Positions 1-6,604 of a DNA stretch of 64,000 nt are shown one piece after another (position 1 is the stretch's first letter; every line of letters begins with the position of its first letter). The DNA lies in assembly GCF_013283795.1 (NCBI RefSeq), contig NZ_JABSOD010000018.1, positions 233 to 64,232 on the forward strand, given 5' to 3'. Below the pieces are notes generated by a model, which was not told where the DNA came from, did no database searches, and saw only the letters and a program-made list of their open reading frames with translations. This DNA comes from Rheinheimera lutimaris (GTDB taxonomy: Bacteria; Pseudomonadota; Gammaproteobacteria; Enterobacterales; Alteromonadaceae). The translations under genes were made by a program, and so were the position numbers.

Positions 1-110
1 ATACATTGAGATATTTTATAACCGTGTCCGTAGGCATTCAGCGATTGGCTATGTCAGCCCGGCTGAGTATGAACGCAAATGCGCATAACTGGGTGTCTAC
101 TTTTTATGGG
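1..110 (+). mobile_element. IS3-family insertion sequence, 3' end (partial)
   Basis: Positions 2-88 encode the last 28 residues of an IS3-type (OrfB) transposase: the frame reads FYNRVRRHSAIGYVSPAEY before TAA at 86-88, which is the typical C-terminus of the rve integrase core of IS3 elements. The following 20 or so bases, ending in TTTTTATGGG at about 110, are probably the terminal inverted repeat; its other copy lies outside the window, so the exact end is inferred. The element stops about 10 bp before the first attC site of the cassette array, so it has been inserted inside or at the edge of that array. Confidence 0.8.
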
Positions 111-120
111 TAAGAACAAT

Positions 121-212
121 AGCTAACGCCAGCCATAACCGGACCCAAAAAACAGAGCGACGAGGAACGAGGAGCGGCGCTTTTTGGGTCCGAGTTTATG
201 GCCTTGTTAGCT
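121..212 (-). other. attC site 1 of integron cassette array
   Basis: The plus strand begins AGCTAAC-GCC and ends CCTT-GTTAGCT, complementary 7-bp cores. Between them the arms GCCATAA/TTTATGGC and GGACCC/GGGTCC pair, giving the imperfect hairpin of an attC (59-be) site. On the minus strand the order is TAACAA at the start and GCGTTA at the end, the normal polarity for a cassette gene read on the minus strand. It follows the stop codon of the GIY-YIG-like gene, so it is that cassette's own attC. Confidence 0.82.
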
Positions 213-239
213 GTTTTTTTGCCTCGATGTTGCCTCATG

Positions 240-1376
240 CTATTCGACCCTGGAATACGTTTTACCATCAAGAACACGCTGAACTTGAGCAACATTTTTT
301 GCGCCTATGCGCTTAAATATTTCTTCAGCTGAATATGCCTTGGCAAGTTGGCGTATCGCTCTTACTTTCTCGACCGACAATCTGCCATCTCGACCACAAA
401 TTTGAGCAACAGCCCAATCATTATCTCGCCATTTTTCAGTTACCCAAGGCGCAGGCAGGCCTTTCCTCGGGTGCTCTTTTAGCCATTCACTAACGATTCT
501 GTCACGTTCATCTGGCATCGGGACAACTGATTGTTGAAGCAACCCATTCTCTCGAAGATAACGCAAGCCAGACTTGCCGCCTGGAATCATATTAAGGCGG
601 CGTTGATCTTCCCAATGGCCTTCAACTAAAAATTCTTCGGTTGCGTACAATTTTTCAAGATCATCAGTTATACCCATTACCTTGTGATTAACATAGGTGA
701 TTCGTCCTTTCTCCTTTTCTTCTCGATATTTCCTATGGAAAAGTAAAGGACTCCCGCCGTTGATGGCTCTTTTATGCTCAGACCATCGCTTCTGCCAACT
801 ACGCGTTGTGACCCCTACATAAAAGAACCCATCATTTGGATAAGAGCCGCCGTGCCCAAAAATATGTTGATAAAGCACATACGCTCTTTTTGGAAAATGC
901 TTTGGCGACAACAGGAAATGGGCCGGTATAGAAAAGAGCAAGCTCGGCTGTGTTATCTGACTTTCATCTAGTGTTGTTTGGCCTTGCCTCGCTGCTTGAA
1001 TAAACAATGGATCAGTCACAAGATCGACAGAAATAATCGGCTGAAGGGCACGCTCCTCTTCTTCGAGGGGCCGTCCTGATTGGTATTCAGTAGCTGCCCC
1101 GACTGTACGATGACCAGCCTTTAATTTTTGAAAAGGTGCTACAAAGCCAGGGGCTTTCCCAAGGAACGTTAACTGGACAACCGGAATCATTTGTCCCGGC
1201 TTTACCCTAAAGATTCCATTTGGGTTCTTCGCAACTTTGATCCATTCCGCACCGTAGGGCGATGTTTGTATAAAATTATTGAGCAGAGCTTCTACTTCGC
1301 GACGACGAGCAATCATTGGTTTCGGGGCTAAATGCTCCCACCATAATTTGTTGATTTTTACGTCACTTCGCATCAT
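240..1376 (-). CDS. GIY-YIG nuclease-like protein with C-terminal HTH-like segment (integron cassette gene)
   Basis: 378 residues. Residues about 165-265 resemble a GIY-YIG nuclease: AYVLYQ at 165-170 and FFYVGVT at 184-190 take the place of the GIY and YIG strands, the helix TRSWQKRWSEH carries the expected Arg (R197), EE at 247-248 lies where the metal-binding Glu is expected, and LNMIPGG at 261-267 resembles the conserved Asn-PGG ending. The last 40 residues (IRQLAKAYSAEEIFKRIG and beyond) look like a helix-turn-helix of the kind that ends many homing endonucleases. The N-terminal 160 residues match nothing I recognise. The start is ATG-ATG, 20 nt inside the upstream attC boundary, as expected for a cassette gene lacking its own promoter. 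The nuclease assignment is from motifs only; a restriction-type or defence role is equally possible. Confidence 0.62.
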   Translation of the reverse strand: MMRSDVKINKLWWEHLAPKPMIARRREVEALLNNFIQTSPYGAEWIKVAKNPNGIFRVKPGQMIPVVQLTFLGKAPGFVAPFQKLKAGHRTVGAATEYQSGRPLEEEERALQPIISVDLVTDPLFIQAARQGQTTLDESQITQPSLLFSIPAHFLLSPKHFPKRAYVLYQHIFGHGGSYPNDGFFYVGVTTRSWQKRWSEHKRAINGGSPLLFHRKYREEKEKGRITYVNHKVMGITDDLEKLYATEEFLVEGHWEDQRRLNMIPGGKSGLRYLRENGLLQQSVVPMPDERDRIVSEWLKEHPRKGLPAPWVTEKWRDNDWAVAQICGRDGRLSVEKVRAIRQLAKAYSAEEIFKRIGAKNVAQVQRVLDGKTYSRVE

Positions 1377-1395
1377 GAGAATCTCTGCTTGAAAC

Positions 1396-1494
1396 AGCTA
1401 ACGCCGCGCACTCGGGCGGCCTAAGTGGAGCGCAGCGAAATATAGGCCGTCCCAGCCCGCGCTTTTAGCGGGCGAATGATGCGCCTTGTTATGT
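1396..1494 (-). other. attC site 2 of integron cassette array
   Basis: Cores AGCTAAC (1396-1402) and GTTATGT (1488-1494) flank an imperfect palindrome including GGGCGGCCTA/TAGGCCGTCC and CCCGCGC arms. Polarity is TAACAA...GCGTTA on the minus strand. It ends right at the stop codon of the 70-residue cassette gene (stop at 1498-1500), so it is that gene's attC, and its other edge lies 20 nt upstream of the start of the next cassette gene. Confidence 0.85.
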
Positions 1495-1497
1495 GAT

Positions 1498-1710
1498 TTA
1501 CTCGATGCCAATATTTGATGCCCATTCATTAAGACCAAGTTCTCTGGCTACTCTTATTAGAGTCAACTTCTCGTTCTCGGAGGCTCCCTGAATAATAGCA
1601 GCCATGTCTTCTACGACCTTAAGATCATCATCTTCCGTGAAATCTTCATCATTTCTTTCTGACCCTAGGTACTGAATAGCTAATACGAGCGCCTTGCTTA
1701 TCGACTCCAC
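1498..1710 (-). CDS. Hypothetical acidic 70-residue protein (integron cassette gene)
   Basis: The open frame extends upstream to 1746, but those extra codons are inside the attC of the neighbouring cassette. A GTG at 1708-1710 preceded by AAGGA seven bases upstream is the better start and gives 70 residues. The protein is acidic, with a run of Asp/Glu near residues 20-30 (NDEDFTEDDDLKVVED) followed by two predicted helices, and has no signal peptide or membrane segment. I do not recognise a family or function. Position between two attC sites makes it a one-gene cassette; it has no visible promoter of its own. Confidence 0.6.
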   Translation of the reverse strand: MESISKALVLAIQYLGSERNDEDFTEDDDLKVVEDMAAIIQGASENEKLTLIRVARELGLNEWASNIGIE

Positions 1711-1728
1711 TTTCGAATCCTTGTGTTC

Positions 1729-1806
1729 ACATAACGCCCGCCACAAATGCGAGCAACGTGTTGCGAGTCGAGCCGCGAAGCGGCGTTTTGATGGAGCTTG
1801 TTAAGT
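1729..1806 (-). other. attC site 3 of integron cassette array
   Basis: Cores ACATAAC (1729-1735) and GTTAAGT (1800-1806), 78 bp in all, with internal arms around the palindrome GCCGCGAAGCGGC. Polarity is again that of a minus-strand cassette. It abuts the stop codon region of the cold-shock/Excalibur gene (stop at 1811-1813). Confidence 0.82.
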
Positions 1807-1810
1807 TGAT

Positions 1811-2290
1811 TTACCATCTACTATTACAATGCTGCATTTCGCAAGGCTCGCCATCGTTGTTGCCGTCTATTTCCACATTTGGGCAATTTGCTAAGTAAAA
1901 TTTGGCTTCATCACAGGATATCATTTCACTACAATGAGTTTTTCCTTGGCAAGAAAACCCCATGTCCTTATATGCTGGAAACAACTTTGGTTTAATTAAG
2001 AACAGATAAATAATTGTCCCGAGCGCAATTAACAGTAAAAATCCGATTAAACTAGAAATTAATGATGGTTTATCAATTGGAATAGGCTGTACACCAATTA
2101 ATGAAATTGTTTTAGCGCTAAGCTTCCCTTTTTCGTTGGCAAGCTGAAATAACACTCTGTCACCAACTTTAGGTCTGCGAAAACCTTTTTTAAACTGAGA
2201 AATGTGTGCAAACACATCACCTTCTACTTCCTTAGATGAAATAAAGCCAAAGCCACGATCATCGTTCCAACGAACTATACTTCCTTGCAT
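1811..2290 (-). CDS. Cold-shock domain / transmembrane / Excalibur-domain protein (integron cassette gene)
   Basis: 159 residues with three parts. Residues 1-66 are a cold-shock (OB-fold) domain with RNP1 RGFGFIS (12-18) and RNP2 VFAHIS (26-31). Residues about 78-99 form one hydrophobic membrane helix. Residues about 113-156 are an Excalibur-type domain: six cysteines and the calcium-loop signature DGNNDGEPCE at 142-151. Cold-shock domains bind single-stranded nucleic acid in the cytoplasm, and Excalibur is normally extracellular and calcium-binding, so the topology would place nucleic-acid binding inside and the Cys-rich loop outside. This topology is inferred. The start at 2288-2290 has CGGAAA upstream and lies 25 nt inside the attC boundary. 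Cellular role unknown. Confidence 0.8.
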   Translation of the reverse strand: MQGSIVRWNDDRGFGFISSKEVEGDVFAHISQFKKGFRRPKVGDRVLFQLANEKGKLSAKTISLIGVQPIPIDKPSLISSLIGFLLLIALGTIIYLFLIKPKLFPAYKDMGFSCQGKTHCSEMISCDEAKFYLANCPNVEIDGNNDGEPCEMQHCNSRW

Positions 2291-2314
2291 ATTATTTCCG
2301 ATATTAAAATTTCA

Positions 2315-2405
2315 ACTTAACGCCCAAATTTAGCGCGGAAAGCCGCGCAGCGGGTTGACGTCGCAGCCAGCGTTGTTTGCTGGCGATAATATTTGTTTGT
2401 TATGT
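2315..2405 (-). other. attC site 4 of integron cassette array
   Basis: Cores ACTTAAC (2315-2321) and GTTATGT (2399-2405), 91 bp, with internal complementary arms such as GCGCGGAA and CCGCGCAGCG and a longer AT-rich spacer. It overlaps the stop codon of the membrane-protein cassette (stop at 2400-2402), a common arrangement in cassettes. Confidence 0.78.
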
Positions 2406-2765
2406 GCCTGCACTCAAAGCCAGTCTAATTACTTCAATCATGTACAAAATAATAAAAACCGGAACTAGACCACCCAAAATAAAGCTGACAAGCATCAGAA
2501 ACCACGTGAATTTTTTATTTTCGTCTACGCAAAGCTGAATCGCATGAACAATACTATGAAAAGAATAGAAAATAATTAAAATCGCAGATATAACAGCAAC
2601 TACGAAAAGTGGGCCCGATTTTGATTTTTCGTGTAAAACAAAAATCACAGACGTAAGAGCTACCCAAGATATTATATTGAACCAGTTCTTTATTAGATCA
2701 TGCTTATAAAGCCAACCCGTAAACTTTTCAAAATGGCTGAATAACACATTTGGAAAATCAATCAT
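2400..2765 (-). CDS. Small membrane protein of unknown function (integron cassette gene)
   Basis: 121 residues with hydrophobic segments at about 28-45, 52-76 and 87-116, so probably three membrane helices, joined by short charged loops (HEKSKSG and DENKKF). No family is recognised. The start ATG at 2763-2765 has AAGGAT eight bases upstream and lies 15 nt inside the adjacent attC-like site, and the stop codon overlaps its own attC. The gene is clearly AT-richer than the housekeeping genes that follow, in line with acquisition as a cassette. Confidence 0.65.
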   Translation of the reverse strand: MIDFPNVLFSHFEKFTGWLYKHDLIKNWFNIISWVALTSVIFVLHEKSKSGPLFVVAVISAILIIFYSFHSIVHAIQLCVDENKKFTWFLMLVSFILGGLVPVFIILYMIEVIRLALSAGT

Positions 2766-2779
2766 GACTTATCCTTAGC

Positions 2780-2842
2780 ACATAACGCTTATTAGGCGGA
2801 AAAATCCGTATTTAAACACGGGCTTTTCCGCATTTGTCAATT
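2780..2842 (-). other. Degenerate attC-like site 5 at the chromosomal edge of the array
   Basis: The core ACATAAC-GC at 2780-2788 is intact, and GCGGAAAA (2796-2803) pairs with TTTTCCGC (2824-2831), but the outer core reads GTCAATT instead of GTTRRRY. It therefore looks like a decayed attC, or a hybrid junction where an attI or a lost cassette once ended. No integrase gene lies between it and cysS. Confidence 0.55.
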
Positions 2843-3043
2843 TAATGTAATGAACATTACACCGCTTATTTCGAACTTACAACAACTTACAGGTACAGCT
2901 GATGCTGAAGTTGCAGACAAATACGGATTAATCCATCTAACAAAGCACAAACTACTCTTAGGCACGGCATGTATGCAAATACAGCATCTCTCCTCCGAAT
3001 GCCTACTAACTTCTCAACTTTGCCAGCTACTTATTTCACGCAT
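2843..3043. other. Non-coding spacer between cassette array and cysS
   Basis: About 200 bp with no convincing gene. It contains a perfect inverted repeat TGTAATG-AA-CATTACA at 2846-2861. A plus-strand open frame from 2850 runs through the cysS terminator and into cysS antisense and has no ribosome site, so I do not accept it. The stretch may be a remnant of a lost cassette or of attI. Confidence 0.4.
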
Positions 3044-3070
3044 AAAAAAACCGCCAACAGGCGGTTTTTT
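3044..3070 (-). terminator. Rho-independent terminator of cysS (bidirectional)
   Basis: Stem CCGCC/GGCGG with loop AACAG, an A-run on the left and a T-run on the right, just downstream of the cysS stop. The A/T runs on both sides allow termination in both directions, which would insulate cysS from the cassette array. Confidence 0.85.
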
Positions 3071-3085
3071 ATCACGGTTGTTAAA

Positions 3086-4465
3086 TCAGCCTTTACGCCA
3101 GCTGGTTACGCCGTTTTTATCTTCTACGATAATACCTTTTGCCGTTAACGCATCGCGGGCGGCGTCTGCGGCTGCCCAGTCTTTGTTGGCGCGGGCGGTG
3201 TTGCGCTGAGCAATCAGCGCTTCTATTTCAGCGACATCATCATCCGATGCGCCCGATTGCAAGAACTGCTCGGCATCACCCTGTAATAAGCCCAGCACGC
3301 CGGCTAATAAGTTTAACAAGCCTGCCAGTTCGGCGGCCTTGGCCGGTTCGGTTTCTTTAAAGCGGTTTACTTCACGCGCCAGTTCAAACAACACCGGTAA
3401 GGCTTCCGGGGTGTTGAAATCATCATCCATTGCCGCTTTAAAGCGCACAATGTACGGGCTGTTTAAATCAATACTGTGGCTTGGCGTAACATTACGCAGC
3501 GCGGTGTATAACCGGCCTAAGGCTGCATGGGCCTGTTGCAGGTTTTCAGCGGAATAATTCAGCTGGCTGCGGTATTGGCTGGATAATAAAAAGTAACGCA
3601 CTGCCTCGGCGTTATATTCTGCCAGCACGTCTTTTACCGTAAAGAAATTGCCCAGTGACTTAGACATTTTCTCTTTATCTACCTGCACCATACCGGTGTG
3701 GATCCAGGTATTTACATACTTGTGGCCGTGGGCACAGGTCGACTGGGCAATTTCGTTTTCATGGTGCGGGAACTGTAAGTCTGAACCGCCGCCGTGAATA
3801 TCAAAATGCTCGCCTAAATGCTTGGCGCTCATGGCGGAACATTCAATATGCCAGCCAGGGCGGCCATTACCCCAAGGCGATTGCCAGAACGGCTCGCCCG
3901 GTTTAGCGCCTTTCCATAATACGAAATCCAGCGGATCGTCTTTATTGTCGGCCACTTCTACCCGCGAGCCGGATTGCAGCATTTCCAGGTTTTGCTGGCT
4001 AAGCTCGCCGTAGGCTGCGTATTTGCTGACATCAAACAATACATCGCCATCGGCCGCAACATAGGCGTAGCCCTTAGCGACCAGGGTTTCAATCAGGGCG
4101 ATAATCTCGGCCATATGAGTAGTAACACGCGGTTCTATGTCGGCCGGCAGTAAGCCAAGCGCAGTAAAATCGGCGTGCATGGCTTTGGTAAAGCGCTCGG
4201 TTAAGGCGTCGCAGCTTTCGTTGTTCTCTGCCGCGCGCTTAATAATTTTGTCGTCTACGTCGGTAATATTACGCACATAGGTTACGTCGTAACCCAAAAA
4301 GCGCAGGTAACGGTTTATCACGTCAAAGGCGACATAGGTGCGGGCGTGGCCGACATGACAGTAATCATAAATAGTAATACCGCAGACATAGAGCCCTGCT
4401 TTACCGGGTTCTATTGGGGTGAACAGCTCTTTTTTTCTGCTTAAGGTATTATAAATATGTAACAT
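3086..4465 (-). CDS. cysS: Cysteinyl-tRNA synthetase
   Basis: 459 residues, the usual length of CysRS. It charges tRNA-Cys with cysteine in the cytoplasm. The class I signatures are present: HVGH at 37-40 and KMSKS at 266-270, and the zinc-binding residues include C28, C209 and the HHEN stretch at 234-237. The start has GAGGA upstream. The gene is divergent from ppiB, with about 150 bp between the two starts, the same arrangement as in E. coli and many other gammaproteobacteria. Confidence 0.98.
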   Translation of the reverse strand: MLHIYNTLSRKKELFTPIEPGKAGLYVCGITIYDYCHVGHARTYVAFDVINRYLRFLGYDVTYVRNITDVDDKIIKRAAENNESCDALTERFTKAMHADFTALGLLPADIEPRVTTHMAEIIALIETLVAKGYAYVAADGDVLFDVSKYAAYGELSQQNLEMLQSGSRVEVADNKDDPLDFVLWKGAKPGEPFWQSPWGNGRPGWHIECSAMSAKHLGEHFDIHGGGSDLQFPHHENEIAQSTCAHGHKYVNTWIHTGMVQVDKEKMSKSLGNFFTVKDVLAEYNAEAVRYFLLSSQYRSQLNYSAENLQQAHAALGRLYTALRNVTPSHSIDLNSPYIVRFKAAMDDDFNTPEALPVLFELAREVNRFKETEPAKAAELAGLLNLLAGVLGLLQGDAEQFLQSGASDDDVAEIEALIAQRNTARANKDWAAADAARDALTAKGIIVEDKNGVTSWRKG

Positions 4466-4618
4466 GGCGTCCTCAAAAATGACCGTTAGCGGCCTGTTAG
4501 TCCTGTTGTTGCGACAGCCCGCTAGTGTATCACCGGCGGTTTAGCGCCGCTATCCTTGCTTTATGATTTGCTGCAGCTGCGGTAGAATAGCGCCACTTTG
4601 AACTAAGGACACCCTATT

Positions 4619-5113
4619 ATGATTAGCTTACACACCAATTACGGCGTAATTAAATTAAACCTGTTTGCCGACAAAGCCCCTGCTACCGTAGAAAACTTTA
4701 TCAGCTACGTAAAAGACGGTTTTTACGACAACACCATTTTCCACCGTGTAATTAATGGTTTTATGATCCAGGGCGGCGGTTTTACTGCTGATATGGAGCA
4801 AAAAGACACCAAGGGCCAGATTAAAAACGAAGCCAACAACAAAGTGCCGAACAAAAAAGGCACTATTGCTATGGCGCGCACCAATGATCCGCACTCTGCC
4901 ACCTGCCAGTTTTTTATTAACGTAGCGGATAACGATTTCTTAAACTTCAGCTCAGAAACCGGCTCAGGCTGGGGTTACTGCGTATTTGGTGAAGTGGTTG
5001 AAGGTATGGACGTGATTGACGAGATTAAAAAAGTTGCTACCGGCCGCAGCGGTGGCCACAGCGATGTACCGGTAAAACCGGTTGTACTTGAAAAAGCCGA
5101 ACTGCACGCTTAA
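4619..5113 (+). CDS. ppiB: Cytoplasmic peptidyl-prolyl cis-trans isomerase B (cyclophilin)
   Basis: 164 residues, matching E. coli PpiB. It speeds up cis-trans isomerisation of prolyl bonds during protein folding. Cyclophilin residues are present: [13 protein letters not shown] with the catalytic Arg, and SATCQFFIN. There is no signal peptide, so this is the cytoplasmic form. AAGGA precedes the ATG. lpxH follows after 9 bp and is probably co-transcribed. Confidence 0.97.
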   Translation: MISLHTNYGVIKLNLFADKAPATVENFISYVKDGFYDNTIFHRVINGFMIQGGGFTADMEQKDTKGQIKNEANNKVPNKKGTIAMARTNDPHSATCQFFINVADNDFLNFSSETGSGWGYCVFGEVVEGMDVIDEIKKVATGRSGGHSDVPVKPVVLEKAELHA

Positions 5114-5122
5114 GCCCTGCTG

Positions 5123-5899
5123 ATGTCTGAGCCGCATACGTTGTTTATCGCCGATCTGCACTTAGCTGCAGATCGGCCCGATATTACCGCCGCCTTTTTG
5201 CGCTTTTTGCGTGAGCAAGCCATTCACGCTGATGCGCTGTATATTCTCGGCGATTTATTTGAAGTATGGATTGGCGATGACAACCCCGAGCCGCTGCTGG
5301 ATACCGTAGCCTCAGCCTTGTCGGCACTGAGTGCGCAGGTGCCGGTGTACTTTATTCACGGTAATCGTGACTTTGTCTTGCGTCAGGCTTATGCCAGCCG
5401 TGCCGGTATGCAATTGCTACCGCCGCAACAAGTGATAACGCTATACGGTACGCCAACACTGATTATGCACGGCGACAGCCTGTGCACACTGGATATTGCC
5501 TACCAGAAATTCCGCAAATGGTGGAACCAACCCTGGTGGCAATGGTTGTTGCTAAAAACGCCGGTTAGCTTTCGCCAGGGTATCGCCGCTAAGGCACGGC
5601 GCAAAAGTGCCGCCCATAAGGCCCGCTACGCTTCTCAGCAACAGCATGGGCAACAACAGCCGCAAATTATGGATGTTACTCCGGATGAAGTGCCCAGAGT
5701 GATGGCAGAGGCCGGGGTATTAAAGCTGATCCACGGCCATACCCACCGCCCGGCTGTGCATAAGCTGGAGGTTAACGGTAAAGCGGCTGAGCGCTATGTA
5801 CTGGGCGACTGGTACAGCCAAAGCAGTTATTTGCAAGTGAGTGCCGACAACTGGCAATTGCATTTTAACGCCCTGCCTGTTGTTAACCCGGCGGCTTAA
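5123..5899 (+). CDS. lpxH: UDP-2,3-diacylglucosamine diphosphatase
   Basis: 258 residues, slightly longer than the E. coli enzyme. LpxH hydrolyses UDP-2,3-diacylglucosamine to lipid X and UMP in lipid A synthesis at the inner membrane face. The calcineurin-like metallophosphatase motifs are all visible: DLHL, GDLFEVWIGDD, HGNRDF, HGDSL and HGHTHRP. A short Gln-rich insert (QQQHGQQQPQ) lies before the last motif. The stop codon overlaps that of the convergent PagL-like gene by 3-4 bases, so the two lipid A genes are arranged tail to tail. Confidence 0.96.
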   Translation: MSEPHTLFIADLHLAADRPDITAAFLRFLREQAIHADALYILGDLFEVWIGDDNPEPLLDTVASALSALSAQVPVYFIHGNRDFVLRQAYASRAGMQLLPPQQVITLYGTPTLIMHGDSLCTLDIAYQKFRKWWNQPWWQWLLLKTPVSFRQGIAAKARRKSAAHKARYASQQQHGQQQPQIMDVTPDEVPRVMAEAGVLKLIHGHTHRPAVHKLEVNGKAAERYVLGDWYSQSSYLQVSADNWQLHFNALPVVNPAA

Positions 5900-6444
5900 A
5901 ACCGCCAGGAATAAGCAATATTGAGAAAATCCATCCCGGGGTTACGGCTGGATAAACCGGCATTAGAGTAATGCATGTAGCGGATAGCCAGCATTTTCTT
6001 GTTTTGCGGATCCAGCTCTATCAGCAGACCGAGGCGGTCTTCAAACTGAAAATGCGAGCCTAAATCTTTACCGGCAAACTCTCGCTTTGTCAGCATACTG
6101 ACCCCAATACCAAACTCCCAAAACACCGGTTTGCCGTACCAGTTGGCAAACTGTTTTTTCAGCACCGGTGACAAGGCCAACGCTACATTGGTTTGATACT
6201 TTGACGGTTTGCCGTACTGCCAAAAGTTAGTGCTGGCCTCCAGATACATATTGGCATCGCCCAGCAGCGGCAGTGTAGTAAAGTGGAACTCCAGCGGCCG
6301 GTATGCCAGCCGTACACCGCTGACATCACCTTCCCCTTGCAGATATTCCACCGACAGTTGAGAAATGTGCTCAGCCCTGATATCGGCGTGCACCGGCGAC
6401 ATTATTCCTGCCAGCAATACAAAAGCTATTACCCAGCGTTGCAT
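5896..6444 (-). CDS. pagL: Lipid A 3-O-deacylase (PagL-like outer-membrane protein)
   Basis: The frame is open to 6546, but an ATG at 6442-6444 begins a good signal peptide (MQRWVIAFVLLAGIMSPVHA) and is preceded by GGGGTGAAG, giving 182 residues. The mature protein is a small beta-barrel ending in aromatic YSWRF, typical of outer-membrane proteins. The C-terminal stretch YMHYSNAGL followed by NPG matches the active-site region of PagL, with H158 and S160 as the likely catalytic pair; the third residue (Glu in Pseudomonas PagL) may be D172 here. The family removes the 3-O acyl chain of lipid A. A perfect palindrome lies about 100 bp upstream of the start. Confidence 0.85.
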   Translation of the reverse strand: MQRWVIAFVLLAGIMSPVHADIRAEHISQLSVEYLQGEGDVSGVRLAYRPLEFHFTTLPLLGDANMYLEASTNFWQYGKPSKYQTNVALALSPVLKKQFANWYGKPVFWEFGIGVSMLTKREFAGKDLGSHFQFEDRLGLLIELDPQNKKMLAIRYMHYSNAGLSSRNPGMDFLNIAYSWRF

Positions 6445-6541
6445 ATCTTCACCCCATTTTACTTGCTCCACAAAGGAGCCTGCTTTCAATGGTGAGAAGT
6501 ATACCGAACGGTACAAATTAGATAAAGCGGCAAACCACGAC

Positions 6542-6569
6542 AACATTATTCACCGTGGTGAATAATGTT
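6542..6569. promoter_or_regulatory. Perfect 28-bp palindrome, candidate operator
   Basis: AACATTATTCACC (6542-6554) and GGTGAATAATGTT (6557-6569) are exact reverse complements around a 2-bp centre. On the minus strand no T-run follows, so it is a poor terminator for the LysR gene. It sits about 98 bp upstream of the PagL-like start, in the right place for an operator. Even spacing makes it an unlikely LysR T-N11-A box. Confidence 0.5.
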
Positions 6570-6604
6570 TTAGTATAAATTATGCCGTTTTATCTCAGCC
6601 TGGT

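Noticed and set aside
2850-3209. 119-codon plus-strand open frame beginning next to the degenerate attC
   Set aside because: It runs through the cysS terminator and the antisense of cysS, and has no ribosome site or family features.
6542-6569. LysR-type T-N11-A box or a terminator for the LysR gene
   Set aside because: The palindrome has an even centre, unlike T-N11-A, and no T-run follows on the minus strand.
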